A stretch of 64,000 nt of DNA from Bimuria novae-zelandiae CBS 107.79 (taxonomy: Eukaryota; Ascomycota; Dothideomycetes; Pleosporales; Didymosphaeriaceae): the NCBI GenBank assembly GCA_010015655.1, contig ML976667.1, positions 338,523 to 402,522 of the forward strand, in the 5' to 3' direction. The translations under genes and the position numbers were made by a program. Every line of letters starts with the position of its first letter. The first letter of the stretch is position 1. Shown here in pieces: positions 45,915-58,447 of this stretch. Below the pieces are notes generated by a model that worked only from the letters and a program-made list of their open reading frames with translations, was not told the origin of the DNA and did not search any database.

Positions 45915-46235
45915 ATGCAGGGCTTCAGAGTCGTGATCTTGGCTTTCCTCGGGTTCTTGGGCACAGGGCGGTGCGGCAGTGCGTTCGTGGACGGGAACCA
46001 TATCCGAGTGTTCCTGTTCGGCCAAGCCGCGTATTTCCAAGAGGTTGCGATTGATCTGCGCAATAACTCATGCCAGGGCTTGGACAACAACATGTACGCT
46101 TATTATCAGCAATGCTACGCGCTAGCTAACATGCGTAGGATCGACGGCAAAGTACACTCCGTACTCATCGGCGGACACGATATCTGGGACGTGTATAGAA
46201 GAGATGATGACTGGTATTGCATACTATACGAGTAA
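45915..46235 (+). CDS. Small secreted protein, effector-like
   Basis: 106 residues. Residues 1-24 are a hydrophobic signal peptide (VVILAFLGFLG, cleavage probably after GSA). The mature part is about 82 residues with three cysteines (C53, C67, C102) and many aromatic residues (YAYYQQCYAL, WDVYRRDDDWYCILY), resembling small fungal secreted proteins, but no named family is recognised. An in-frame ATG lies further upstream at 45,639, but that would bury the signal peptide, so this start is preferred. The gene is 567 bp from the edge of the transposon nest, a usual place for effector candidates; that role is inference. Start and expression are untested. Confidence 0.55.
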   Translation: MQGFRVVILAFLGFLGTGRCGSAFVDGNHIRVFLFGQAAYFQEVAIDLRNNSCQGLDNNMYAYYQQCYALANMRRIDGKVHSVLIGGHDIWDVYRRDDDWYCILYE

Positions 46236-47671
46236 GTGACCACAGGAGTAGTCAGAAAGGCTGTGCTGATCTGTGGTCAGTAACTACGAGTGCACGGGGG
46301 AAGACAAACTATTCGTCCCTGGTGGCGCGAACAATCTCAGGACTGTCAGCTGGGAGAACAGAGTCCATGGAGTCCTATGTATCAACGATCAGTGGACGAT
46401 GGATTGAATAGCAAAGCGACCGAACTAGTAGCACCCGGTAAAGACATCGCGGCGTCCCGGGAATGCGCATACGCTGCACGAGAAGCATCAAGCGACCGAC
46501 CCTTTCGTCGCTCGACCGACCATCCCCCCGCAGAAACGGCATCAGAGCTCGTACGCGTCGTGCGATTAGTAGTCACGCTACATGGTAGACTGCTCGACGT
46601 TCTTGCACGGCCGAACGCGATATACTTCGCTGGGTGGGACGTCAATGTCAAGGAAGAGGTGCAGCGTCCTTTCCCTCAGCGCAAGAGTTTGGAACCAGCG
46701 ATGAACAGGCTTGGGAGGACCAGATCACCTCCCAGGTCAGATGCACGCCTTTGAGCTAAAATTCCGGACAGTCGCAGAGGTCTCAAGAAGGGGGCTTGAC
46801 AGAAGGATTGTTCTGGCGAGCATATGGGACCTTTTGGAGGACACAATGTAGCTCTAGGAAAAGCAGGAGACAGCATAGGATTGCAAAGGAGCATGCAGGG
46901 CGGTGGACCACAGTGACACGACATGACCGCTGAATGCCGCTAGCGTCGATTATGTAATCGCATCTGGGTCCGCCCACGTCAACGTAGCATTCGCACACTG
47001 TCCTCCTACCTCGCCACTATGCCAACGCATTCACAACAGAATATTCGACTCACTAGCCATGTGACTGTGCAAGCGCCCGAACCTCGAGCCTTCCTAATAC
47101 CCCTGAGGCTTGACTTACCGCCCACAGCGCACATCTAGACCGCTTGCAACCCGATGCAAACGCAGCCTGTAGGATGACTACAGTCTGTTCATCCGGAATG
47201 GTCCATTAGATCCACATATGGATGGAACGAATATTCCACCTATAACCCCACTCCATGGTGTGGGAATGGCACGAAGGCTGAGTGTAAGAGTAATGACTTG
47301 GCTAGATGGCCGATTCGGCGCATATACTTTGTTGGTCTGGGCGGGTTGCCCGCGGAACACCTTCCGCCAGCACATGAGACACGGGCATCACTCATCGGTT
47401 GTGTCGAAGAGCGCCAGAGCGTTGGGGCAGCTCTATTTGCTTCGCGCTGCAAGTCGCGGAAGTGAATGTGCTGTATTCAATCGACTACACTAACGTCACA
47501 GACGCAAACACCACTTATCATGTAGCCTCACATTCGCGAAAGAGGTGCACTCTCCGTTTTCCACCTTCATAAACTTCACCACCTGGGCGACCTGGATACA
47601 CTCCTACAGAACAAGGTCACCTCAACGGCACCTTCGACTCTAGCACCCATCGAGCAGGAATAGATACTGCC
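46236..47671. other. Gene-poor interval
   Basis: Normal composition. The longest frame (46,290-46,754, plus) is low in conserved features and rich in Arg/Ser, as chance frames in GC-rich DNA are. Nothing recognised. Confidence 0.35.
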
Positions 47672-48706
47672 ATGGAGGCCTTCTTCTCCACCAAACTGCG
47701 GCCGACCGAGACTTGCATCATCTGCAGCGACCCCTTCAGTGCCGACCACCTCCCCGTCGCGCTCCCCTGCCACCACATCTTCGGCCACGCGTGCATTACG
47801 AAGTGGCTCCGCAACGGTAGCGGCAACAACACTTCCTGCCCCTTCTGCCGCCACGAAATCTACGAGCCCATCGCGGGCGCCGCCTTCACCGACGCCTCGA
47901 TATGGACCGCGCTGTGCGCCCAGTCTCCAGAGCGCATCCACGACTTCATGAGCACGCTCTGGCGGCGCGTAGCGAAGCTCTTCGCCGCCCAGCCCAACGG
48001 CGACTTCAGCACAAGCGACCTCCTCGAGCACGCGCTCATCCCCGCGCTCTCGCGCACCGCCCGCAGCAACGGGCACCGCGGCCCCTTTGACGATGCTCAC
48101 AGCCTCGTCCTCTCCACCTGGGACTCTCTCGGCCGCCCCGACTCCGCCCACGGCCTTGCCATCCCGCTCGTGCGCCTCGTCCGCCTCATGACGCAGACCT
48201 CCGCCATCCTCCCCAAATGGCTGACCACCGTCCCACGTACCTCGACCCTCTTCTGGCGTGCAAACGCCTCCCTCGGGACCGCGGCGTCGTCTGCAAACAT
48301 CTCCTGGACGTCCCTTGTCGAAGCGTCGCAGCTGGAGAACCCGCGCTTCTTCCCTTTCCTGCACTTGTACACCGTGCTGCTATCGCAGAATATCGTGCAC
48401 TCGCGGCCGACGCATGCTGGCCCGACTGAGCGCGAGGTCGAGCAGCGCTGCTGTCGGAAGTTTGGCAGCGAGTGGGGAGAGTGGCCCGAGGAGGCGTTTC
48501 GCCAGCGCGTGGTCGCGGTGTACATGGAGTTGCGGCGGTACCAGATGCAGGAGAAGCGGCTTAGTCTGAGGGGCCATGATGAGGAGAAGGGCGTGGTGAC
48601 GGGGTTGTGGGCGATGGCGATGTGGCGGAGGGAAGGAAGTCCAGCAGCGACGGGCGTGGCGGTGCGGAGGAAGACATCCGCTGGTTGGGGTAGTGGAGGT
48701 GAGTGA
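47672..48706 (+). CDS. RING-finger protein, probable E3 ubiquitin ligase
   Basis: 344 residues, intronless. An N-terminal RING domain spans residues 15-59: C15xxC18, C33xH35, H39, C41, then CPFC (C56, C59), with the usual hydrophobic WL after C41 (CITKWL). The fifth ligand is offset: position 38 is Gly and His39 probably serves instead, giving a C-H-H variant. The remaining about 280 residues are helical without recognised domain. RING domains hand ubiquitin from E2 to substrates; the substrate is unknown. High GC creates long antisense frames (for example minus 47,576-48,364), but only this frame has a domain. Confidence 0.8.
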   Translation: MEAFFSTKLRPTETCIICSDPFSADHLPVALPCHHIFGHACITKWLRNGSGNNTSCPFCRHEIYEPIAGAAFTDASIWTALCAQSPERIHDFMSTLWRRVAKLFAAQPNGDFSTSDLLEHALIPALSRTARSNGHRGPFDDAHSLVLSTWDSLGRPDSAHGLAIPLVRLVRLMTQTSAILPKWLTTVPRTSTLFWRANASLGTAASSANISWTSLVEASQLENPRFFPFLHLYTVLLSQNIVHSRPTHAGPTEREVEQRCCRKFGSEWGEWPEEAFRQRVVAVYMELRRYQMQEKRLSLRGHDEEKGVVTGLWAMAMWRREGSPAATGVAVRRKTSAGWGSGGE

Positions 48707-49126
48707 GGACGGATTGGGGGAGGAGGTTTTTGAGAGAGACGAAGGCAACGACATGGGATGACTTGGTGCATGGCAGGCGTTTGATGGCACATGTACGATG
48801 GGCGTGTATGATTTGATACCCGGGATATATATGATTTGTTGGCGTAAATACGAACATCTGTTGCGAGCATGCATGGCATATGTCAGGACATTGACTGTTT
48901 TCGTAGCCAGGCAAGGCATACGTTACGGTGCAATGCAGATCAAGATGCAGGCAAATCTAGATGTGTCCATCGTCCATATTAATAGCACTTCCACTGGTCA
49001 TCAAATTGAAGTAGGTTTCGGTAGATTCATGATCGCTTTTAGCACGATGGCGGATATCCCTTGATGCAATAGTAGTCGTAAATTCCAAATCATGCTTCGT
49101 CGCCCCAACTCCCTCTCACCGCGCGC
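48707..49126. other. 3' intergenic region of RING and TCTP genes
   Basis: Convergent 3' ends; no gene recognised. Confidence 0.45.
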
Positions 49127-49806
49127 TTAGACCTTCATCTCATCGAGACCGTGCTTCCAGACGGTAACGAAAGGGGTAACACCGTCCTCGCGGTAGTTGA
49201 GAAGGACAACCATACCATCGGGGTCCATGGACTCGCCGATCAGGAACTCGTAGTCCTTGAAGTTGGCCACGATCTTCTTGGCAAAACCCTGCGCACCCTT
49301 CTCGAACGTGGCGATCTCGTCCGCGCTGGCGCCCTTCTCCTGGAGCTTGGCCTTGACAGCCTTCATGTAGCCTAGAAACGGTCAACCACGCGCATTATGA
49401 GGGATGTGTATGTGTGTGATATACGCACCCTTGAGGTGAGTAAGATACGACTTCTTGTCGAAGGAGGTCTCATTCAGGCGGAAGGAGTGGACGACATCGA
49501 TGACAGTCTGGGCCGTGTCGTCGGCACCCTCCTCGGCCTCCTCGGCGGAGGGGTTGGCACCGATGTCGATGTTGTCAGCGCCGATGGTGATCTTCTTGCA
49601 GTCGGCCTCGTAGGCGATGCCGTCGATCTCCTTGAGGCCGTACGAGTCGGAGATGATCTCGTCGCCGGTGATGGAGTCCTTTGGCACTGTCAGTCGAAAT
49701 TTCCGCATGCGAAAAGTTGACAGGAGAGACTGAGGAGGGGCATGCGGCATGCGGGGTATGGCATGGCGCAACCTGCGCTTCAGAGACGCACCTTGTAGAT
49801 GATCAT
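49127..49806 (-). CDS. Translationally controlled tumour protein (TCTP)
   Basis: Three exons on the minus strand: 49,806-49,792 (15 nt, MIIYK), 49,678-49,429 and 49,371-49,127, with introns of 113 and 57 nt. The product of 169 residues is the standard TCTP length. Family landmarks: MIIYKD at the start, [20 protein letters not shown], the region with IGANPSAEE, and the C-terminal [38 protein letters not shown] is an abundant cytosolic protein linked to growth, translation and stress (Mmi1/Tma19 in yeast). A tiny first exon of five codons followed by a longer intron is seen in many fungal TCTP genes. Confidence 0.95.
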
Positions 49807-50555
49807 GGTGACGGTTTAACGCGAAGGATCTGAAAGAGTGTCGAAGGGAGGTGAAGACTGGAGGGAAGGCGTGAACGTGGGGCGAAGCAGACAGACAGGA
49901 GTAGGAATTTTGGCGGGCGGGCTGGCGGGGTCGTTTCTTGCTCTAGCGCTAACCATATTGGGCGCTTTTCTAAAGATCTCGAAGCCGGCAGGGCGCTCAG
50001 ACGCTGGTGTCAGATTGGGCTGCTGGTTTGAAGTCGTTGATGCGAGCTATAAGGAATCGTATGCTACTGAACGTCAAAATTTTTTTTTTACACTAGGTGG
50101 TTTATAGAGTCATGTAAGTACCTAATTCCCATCTCCAAGGGTGCATGTGCATTCTGCGATGCTGGGTGGTAGAAACACGGAGGAGCAGGGCGCTCGGGCC
50201 TCAGGAGGCGAATCGAGGAGTGCGGCTCAGTCAGCGAGGAAATGGTGACGGACAAGGCATGCACATGTTGGGACGCTGCACCATTCTCACACCATCCTCA
50301 CCCTGACCTCTGCCCACACGAGCCTCTTCTTTAAACTTAACACCCTTATAGTGTGCGAGCCCCTTCCTACGCGCCTACATTGCTCATTCCTTTCGTAATT
50401 TCTCCTACCCGCGGCTTCCGAACACGAGTGAGCCCTACCTGACCTACCCGACCTCTTTTCGTCTTTGTTACATACAACCACCCGCGTCCAAATCTTTCAC
50501 CACAGCCAATTCAGCATATCCTCGTAGCCAAATTTCCCGATACTGGCGCCGCGCA
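49807..50555. promoter_or_regulatory. Shared upstream region of divergent TCTP and SUR2-type genes
   Basis: 749 bp between two divergent start codons. Contains a nine-T run near 50,080-50,090 and pyrimidine-rich tracts before the hydroxylase start (about 50,280-50,430), as usual for fungal promoters. No specific binding site is claimed. Confidence 0.45.
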
Positions 50556-51895
50556 ATGGCGGCCGCAAACGCGTCATACGCGCTCCCGCCGCTCCCTGAA
50601 TACACACTCCGGCCGCAGCCGTCGCTCTTCTCCTGGATTTCGGACGAAGCAGTGGCAGGTGCGCTACCCGTTATCGTATACTGGGCCGTCTCCTTGTTCT
50701 ACCACGTAATCGACGTTTACGACGTATTCCCTCAGTACCGGATTCACACGCCCGCCGAAGTGTTGAAGCGCAACCATGTGTCACGCTACGAAGTATTCCG
50801 AGACGTCATCATACAGCAGATTATCCAAACACTAGGTGCATTGGCTCTTGGATGGTGGGACGATTTGGCGCAAGTTGGCAAAACAGACTACGATATTGCT
50901 TGGTATGCGCAGAAGCTGCGGCTCGTCCAACGGGCTGTCCCTGTGGTTCTGTCGGCCGTCGGCGTAAACTCAGTAGCATTGGCCGCAAAGGTCGCTGCGT
51001 CGCACCCAGCCGCAGCAGGCGTGCTTCGAGGCGGACTCTACGCGGGCGAGTCAATGGCGCCGGCTTTCGCATCTTGGGAGCTTACCGTCGCGAACGCGCT
51101 TTACTGGTATGCCATTCCAGCACTGCAGTTCGCGGCTGCCATTGTCGTCATGGACTCTTGGGAGTACATGATGCACCGTATGATGCACGTGAACAAGTGG
51201 CTCTATGGTATGTATTCGGCTTACAACTGGCATTATATTCTAACTGTGATGTAGTCACCTTCCACTCTCGCCACCATCGGTTGTATGTACCCTACGCCTA
51301 CGGCGCTCTCTACAACCACCCCATTGAGGGCCTCTTAATGGATACCGCTGGCGCTGGATTTTCCTACCTCGTTACCGGCTTAACCGTCCGTCAATCGTGG
51401 TTCTTCTTCTCCATCTCAACGATCAAGACCGTACTTGACCACAGCGGCTATGACTTTCCCTGGGATCCAGTCCATTGGATCTTTCCCAACAATGCCGCCT
51501 ACCACGACATCCATCACCAAAGCTGGGGCATTAAGAGCAACTTTTCGCAGCCCTTTTTCATCTGGTGGGACAGAATGCTTGGAACCATGTACACGGGTGA
51601 TATCAAAGAGAAATACGAGCGCCAGCGTCGCACTGCTGAACAGAAGCTTGCACAAGAGGAGGAGAATAGAGGGAAGACACTGGCAGTGGAAATGACACCC
51701 CCAACTGCCACTGCGGTCGAAACGGCAGAGGATAATGCACGACCACAGCAGATTTCTGCACCACGCAGCACGCGGAGAAAAGCGTCGAGTATCTCTCAAT
51801 CGCCGGCGGACAACTTCAAAGGGCTGCGAAACAAGATGAACGAGAGTTTGCACGGTAAGAGAGCGAACGTCTTGGGTGTCGAAAGCTCGCATTAG
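50556..51895 (+). CDS. SUR2: Sphinganine C4-hydroxylase, SUR2-like
   Basis: Two exons, 50,556-51,207 and 51,255-51,895, with a 47-nt intron (GTATGT...CTAAC...GTAG), give 430 residues. It belongs to the fatty acid hydroxylase/sterol desaturase superfamily and converts sphinganine to phytosphinganine in the ER. The di-iron histidine clusters are visible: H207-H211 (HRMMH), H221-H225 (HSRHH) and YHDIHHQ near 310. Several hydrophobic segments (about 36-56, 83-102, 185-200) fit a membrane protein. PYAYGALYNHP and FPNNAAYHDIHH strongly match Sur2. The last about 80 residues are a charged, low-complexity extension beyond the catalytic part. An unspliced reading stops at the intron. Confidence 0.9.
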
Positions 51896-52775
51896 AGCAC
51901 GTAATGTTTAATACTTTTGATGTACACTTTCGGGCCTTTTTTTCGCTTCAATGTATTACTTGGCAGAGCAGGACGCTCGCAACGTCGATTTGGGGATGGA
52001 TTGCAGGACTGCATCACTCCTCGTTCGTTTTGTACCCTAGGGATGGTCGGGGCGTTGGACTGGGGGTTTGTATTGCAATTCACGTCGTTCGCTCGCATGA
52101 TACAATGTATTTTTGTATCTAGTCATCGTGAGGCTAACCTAGTATAGAAAAGACAGTCGAAACTGAGATACGCAAAGAATTTGAGCGACTTGTGCCTAAG
52201 CCGAGAGTCTTCTTTCGTCCGACCTGCGCCCTCCCTATATTGTGGGCTGCGTCCCACTCTTTTGTTCGGATGTTTGGATGTCAACGTGCGCGGTTACGAG
52301 CAGTCCCGACATAGGCTGGATACGGGTTCCGTGTACATGGACAGGCGACAACGTACGAGGACTAGCGAACGTGTATCGGAGCTCTTTTAACTCTGTACTG
52401 CTCAATTTACTCTGTAGGATTTCGGAAGGAGGCCTGCGTAGAATATCTCCTCAAGGAACGTACCGCTCGACAGTTAACAGTACAACACAAGTCCACGCTC
52501 AAAGAGTACTGAAATATGAGCTTGGGGACCCCACATGCGGGCCGCCCGGAAAACCTCGTGATCACGCGTCGGCGCGTAACGCACAGGCCAATTGCGTATC
52601 TCGGGCAACCTTGCAGCCTCAGGCATCTTGTCTCAGCCTGCAGCCGTTCTTTCCCTCCTCTTCTCCTCGATCTATCTTCCATTTTCCTTGGATTTCGAAA
52701 AGACACATTATCCTGTCGTTACGTACAGTCGTTTTGGCGTTGATGCTTCATCTTTCCACAAGCCGCATACCAACC
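51896..52775. other. Upstream region of the RdRP gene
   Basis: 880 bp with several chance frames. The frame that runs into the RdRP start is open from 52,242 but has no conserved sequence before Met at 52,776, so it is treated as leader. Pyrimidine-rich near 52,640-52,680. Confidence 0.4.
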
Positions 52776-55700
52776 ATGTCCAATAACCTTTCGAAGCCGC
52801 CGCAGGGCGCCCGCAGCCAGAGTGCGGGCCCAGGCCTCCCCACTACTCCGCGTAAAAGTGGCGCAGAGTTCTATTCCCTTATTCGCTCACTCGAGGAGCA
52901 GTGGCGTTTAGGACTCGCTGTACCGGACGAGAACTGGTCCCCGCACAAGAGTGCCAATAAGCTGCCAGATAAAGTATACGCGCAGCTCAAACGGTACTAC
53001 TTCAAGGGCGACTTTGAAAAGGCCATTTTACGCTTTTCGCTGCGAGAAAGTCAGCCCACTGGCCCGGACACTCAGCGGACAAGGACTGCGCGTTTGATGA
53101 CGCTGCACGAGACGATTAGACAAATCGATGAGGAGAATGGACGGGACCCGGGTTCACGGGCTGGCACGCCTGTCAGTGCGATGGGAGGATCCAATACGGG
53201 ATCGCGCATGTTGAGACCACACCAGACTTGTGAGTCCAGATGCCCGTCTTCAAGGACCGAAACATCCGATCGATCAAGTGCGACGGTTGCCTACAAGCTT
53301 AGCACTGTTCTGCTAATTGTCTTCCTACTACTCTTACGTACAAACAACCTTGAAAGTCAGAAGAATCGTGTCTCAGTTCAGAAGCAGCCATCAGATGTGT
53401 CATTTTGTCTGGCCATACATGCTCCGCTTGTCGTATAGTGTCATCGTCTCTCTGTGTTGACATAGGCATTCTGATCTCTTGTCTCTTTCTTTGCCCGGCT
53501 CTCCTACTATGATCTTTGGTGGTCCTCCTTGGCTCACTTCTTCACTTCGTTAGCATCCTGAAAACGCGCTTACAATTACTACAGCCACCCCCGGTTCGCA
53601 CCGATCCACCCCTTCCTCTGGGGCATACTATACCTCGCGAAGTAATAATGGCGGACCCCGCTATGCCACCGCGCCTGATCCAGGATCACCGACTGATGAG
53701 GATGAACCACCGCCATCACCTATTGCATCTTCCAGGTCCGCGCAGCGGCGTGTACAGGCAAGTCCCCGTTTTCAACTGGGAGGTACAAAGCGCCCTTCCA
53801 ATAGTTCAGATTATGGTAGCTCACCGAAGCTTACGAGAACTTTGAAGGGGAGTCAGCCTTTCGAGAAGTCATCGGACACAGCGATACCCGCTCCATTGTT
53901 CAAGAAGCCTTCGCTTCCTTCCTTTCGCTCGCACCAGGCGGAGAGGTCGTTCAACACGGTGTCTTCTTCTCAGCAGACGCAATCCGACATGGGTCGTTCT
54001 TTTCAGTGCACGTCCGCAAGCACGTCCTTCAATAACACGCTGCCTTCGACCCAACAGACCTGTCCAGATACCCCCGGGACGTCGTTCTCGTCCGAATATA
54101 CTTCCGCCATAGAATCTTTTCAAAAAGAAACAGAAGGTTTTCGTCCCAGCAAACGCACTAGCTCCACCACTATGGGCTCGCTCGATGACGAGGATCTGTT
54201 GGCCATTGATGACGCTGTTCAAGCTCAGCTCAAGAGGGAATCTGCCAGATTGGATGAGCTCAACCGAAGCTCACAAGACCAGCCACCTCAGAGCTCATCT
54301 ACGTACGGCTCAGTCGACGAAGATGTCATGGTGGAAAGGTCGTTTACGATCGAGGTCGAGGAAGAGTACACACTTTTGGATGCGCCCGAACCATTACCTC
54401 AAAGGACGGGGAGTTCAAGCCAAGATCATCTATTTGCTAAAGGGGGCAAATTTCCTTCGCACCCATCTGCTGAACGATCCCCCTTCTATCGACCTGACGA
54501 ACGAGGTCATAACGCTGGTTTGAACGAGCGATCCAGCGACACTAGGGCGCCGGCTGCGCCCGGTGGGGTATTGCCGCGCTCCCCTTCGACTCCTTCTAAG
54601 GACTCTCCCCCAAAGGTCCCACACTATATACGGGACATTCCTGAGCAGAATTTGTTCACAGAACCGCTTTCACAAGATTTGGAACAGTTTCCGTATTTTG
54701 TCCTTTTCATCTGTTCCCGAATAGCGATTGAGCGCAAAATACCACTGTCAATGCTATTACAGGGTGTCGATGCAAGTAGCGCTCTGAATGATTCGTCGAC
54801 GTTTTTGGAGCAAGTTTGCGTCACCCTCAACCTCTCGATCGACGCACTGAAAGATCACCAGAGATTCTGGTCAGCCTGGAGAAAAGACTTCGAAGGGTAT
54901 ACATTCAAAGCTCGTATTGAGTTTAACTGCCCAGATTCCTGTAAGACTATTCAACTCTCCTATTCATACACTGAGTAGCCGCCCTCACATCTTTTGGAGA
55001 CGCAGGGGCTACGTAACTGTCTGGGTAAGCGTAACATACACGCTGACACCTGCGCTAGACAACTCGTCTACTCCAGTTTTCAAGCTCACGATCTTGCCAA
55101 TCCAGTCCGAGCTTTCTTCCCGCTTTCAGCGCAAGTTTGGCTCTGATCGTCTACTCTATGTCAATGCGCCGTCGTTCGATACGAACGAGAAGACCAAGCC
55201 AGTTCGATATACCAAAGATCGAATGAAGAGCATAGTCGATCAGTTTAGAGTATGGTGTGAACGTGAGCACAAATTTCTTGGTCGGAATTGGAGAGTATTT
55301 CACATTGAGGCGTTCAAAATGAACGACACACTTCCAGATGACATGTCGGACAAGCGAATCATCATGTTTGCAACTTCGGGTGTAGGAATTGACGCGCCAA
55401 TGAGCATTGGAGAAATGCTAAATTGGTTTTACCCTTTCGAGGACCGGAAGAACATCAACCAGACCGTCTGTAAGGCATATGCACGACTGGACCTCGGCCT
55501 CTCCCGGACAATACCCGCACTAGAATTCCTCCCTTCGCAAGTTATACTCGTCAAAGATGTGCTCGCTGATGGCACTCCCGAAAATACCAAGCACAACGAC
55601 GTTAGTATTGAGTGGCCGCAGGAATATCCAAAGCATGTGGTGATGAACGACGGTTGCTCTCGTATGTCTTATGGTGCCGCGCTGAAGATATGGAACACTG

Positions 55701-57811
55701 TCAAAGAATTTACCGGCTCGGATGATCCTCTGCCAAGCGCTTTCCAAGGTCGCATTGGTGGAGCGAAGGGCGTTTGGATGATCAATGACGAGCCGTCTTT
55801 TGTTAATCCAGATGAGCCTGACTGGATCGAAATATCTAAAAGCCAGCTGAAGTTCAACTTCCACGCTGAGGACCGGACCGACTCTGCGTACGACCGTCAC
55901 CGTGTGGCGTTTGACTATGTTGATCACAGTCGTAAGCCTGTACCGAAAGCGCTCCACATATCTTTCATTCCCATCTTGGTGGATCGAGGCGTCCCATGGA
56001 AGGTCATTGCCGACCTGACGATAGAGCGCCAGGATGCTGATAGGAAACAGCTGTTGCACAATCTATCAGACCCAGAACGGATGTATCCTTGGGTTCACCG
56101 AGAAGATCGAGGTTCACGATCAGATGTTCCACAATGGGAGGCCGGCATGCAGCAGTACTTTCCTAATAAGATCAAGTTCCTGTACGAAAGCGGATTTCTA
56201 CCAAACCAAGAGCCGTACCTCGCCGATTGCATTTGTTCATTCATCAGAAGTCGTCAAATACGGATGGAATCCAAACTCAAGGTACCGCTTACAAAGTCGA
56301 CCTACGTGCTAGGTGTTGCCGATCCTTTGGGAGTGCTTGCACCTGGTGAGGTGCATATGGAGTTTTCGTCTCCCTTCACAGATGAGTTGACCGGGGCTCG
56401 CTTCCGAGCGCTAGACAACATAGACATTCTTGTCTCTCGTCAACCAGCCTGCCGCCGCTCAGACATCCAAAAGGTCCGCTCTGTTAAACATCCTGAACTA
56501 TCCCACCTCATCGATGTCGTTGTGTTCCCCGCAGTGGGTGAATATCCTCTCGCCGGAAAACTCCAGGGTGGGGATTACGATGGCGATACATTCTGGCTCT
56601 GTTGGGAACAAGCTGTTGTCCAATCATTCAAGAACGCACCAGCACCTGTCGAAACGCCTGAGCCGTCGCAGTACGGAATCAAACAGGACACGCGGAGGTT
56701 ATCTGAAATCATGGATGCCAATGACCTATCAACTGTGGACAACTTCCTCAGAGAAGCACTTGAATTTCGATTGAAACCATCACTCCTGGGTCTGGTCACA
56801 AATTACTCGGAAAAGTTGGCCTACCTAGAAAATCGAGTGGCATCTAAAAGTTTACAGCAATTATACGACATACATGATCTCTTAGTTGACGCACCGAAAC
56901 AAGGGTACATGTACACCAAAGAGGATTTTGACAGGTTCACACGCAACGTCCTGGATTGTGGCAATCCCAAGATGCCAGCTTACAAGCAAGCTATGGAAGA
57001 TTGTGAAGGCAAAAAGGGGCAAGGCACGGACGAAAAGATCACGGCGCGAACCAAGGACTACAAGCACAAGAACAACAACATCTTGGACTACTTGTACTTT
57101 GAAGTTGTACGCACTCACAATGTTGCGACACTTAAAGCTGTCGAGGAACGCTTCCCCAACAAGATCAACGACGACTGTACCCTCCAATATCCCTATCTTC
57201 AGCTTCGTAAGGAGAAGAGCAAAGTCATACGGGAGGAGCTGGACAATCTCATCAAAGCCTTAGCTGCAGTCGAAGTCACGTGGCGCGTACACTTCCCGCC
57301 GGATAGCCATATCCTACCCGGGCAGAGAGACCGCGCAATTAACAGATGCTACGAAAACTACTGCTCCATTCTGCCTTCACAGACCGACCACCCAGACATA
57401 AAACCTTGGACGTATCCCTACAAGCATCATGAGTATTCTGTCTGGGAGTCGATACGCGCATCCGCTTTGTACACAATGATGCCCAAGCGGGTCAAGCTTC
57501 CGTGGCTCATGGCTGGAAAGCAGCTGGCTGATATCAAAGGCGCTTCATGTCCGGGTGCGACGGTTGTGGTGCCAAGAATGAAGGCGATTATGAGACCGCG
57601 GAATCCTAAGGCGCCGAAGCCGCAAGAGGACGAGAGTGACGACGAGTTTGAGAGCGCGCTCGAGGAGTGGACTAATGTACCTCGGCCGATTCTATCTCCC
57701 CAGGCAGTGCGCACACTGGCAAGCAACAATCGAACTTCTCCAAGAGCTACCGTCCGCTACTCCCACATTAGCAAGCGGGTGCCATCTCCAGACGCCCGCA
57801 GTCTGAAGTGA
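52776..57811 (+). CDS. RNA-dependent RNA polymerase, QDE-1 family
   Basis: Three exons, 52,776-53,229, 53,585-54,940 and 55,077-57,811 (introns 355 and 136 nt), sum to exactly 1,515 codons, i.e. 1,514 residues. Cellular RdRPs copy single-stranded RNA to double-stranded RNA for RNA silencing (quelling, small RNAs). The C-terminal about 900 residues carry the two-barrel polymerase core. They include the metal-binding DYDGD at about residues 1103-1107 (LQGGDYDGDTFWLCWE), the preceding VVFPAVGEYPLAGKL and upstream GRIGGAKGVWMIND. The N-terminal about 450 residues are Ser/Pro/Thr-rich and apparently disordered, apart from a short helical module near 30-100. The first intron is long for this genome and could hide a small exon. 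The C-terminus is intact. It is the only silencing gene in the window. Confidence 0.9.
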
Positions 57812-58447
57812 CCTGCCGCCGATACCAAAGCATCCTCTGCAGATTACAACTCGGATTACCGTCCTTAGGCATCACCTTCGGCGCAGTGAGTCCAGTAATC
57901 TTCTGAACCCACTGGCGAACTTCGGGCTCCTAATCGCCGATATGGGGCTCCTTTCGCTTTTGTCTTTGATGCGATTTTCTTCCACCACTTTTCGGCTTTC
58001 GAAGGCATCCGTAATGAGCCTTTTCAACCAACACGCAAGAGGTTCTTCTTATCAAGAGCAGTGGAAAACTCAAGGTTACGTCGGTTGGATAATACATGCC
58101 TTGCTATTTGCCCATTGTATCGTGTTTCGATTCCGGTTTCTTTTTCTTTCGCGTGCATGCAAGCCGTTCGATACTCTTCGCCCAACGACCTGCAGACTCG
58201 TATTGTGTCATTGCTGCGGATTGATCTTATTGTTACAGAGGGAATTTCGTTTCTTGGATAAATGGTAGATTAGCAATGTCAGTCACTCACGCACGGCGTG
58301 CTTCCTTCATGTATGGAAATATCCGCAGGACGCGTTAGTAGCTGCATATCACTTTGCGTTGCAACGACCAAGAGAGTTACTCGGCTGGCAGAAGAAGCGT
58401 TGAGAAATTAGGACGAGCTTCAATTAAGCTTGGTGGCGGGCAGTTAT
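57812..58447. other. Spacer between RdRP and piggyBac element
   Basis: No gene supported; short frames only. Normal composition. Confidence 0.4.

Noticed and set aside
47576..48364. 262-codon antisense open frame
   Set aside because: Shadow of the GC-rich RING gene; low-complexity G/E/R/V composition and no domain.
48097..48919. Two long minus-strand frames opposite the RING gene's 3' half
   Set aside because: Pro/Ser/Arg-rich chance frames; no motif, and the plus strand carries a clear gene.
52242..53438. RdRP start at 52,242 giving about 178 extra residues
   Set aside because: The extra part has no conserved sequence, and the Met at 52,776 has a good context and gives an exact three-exon frame sum.
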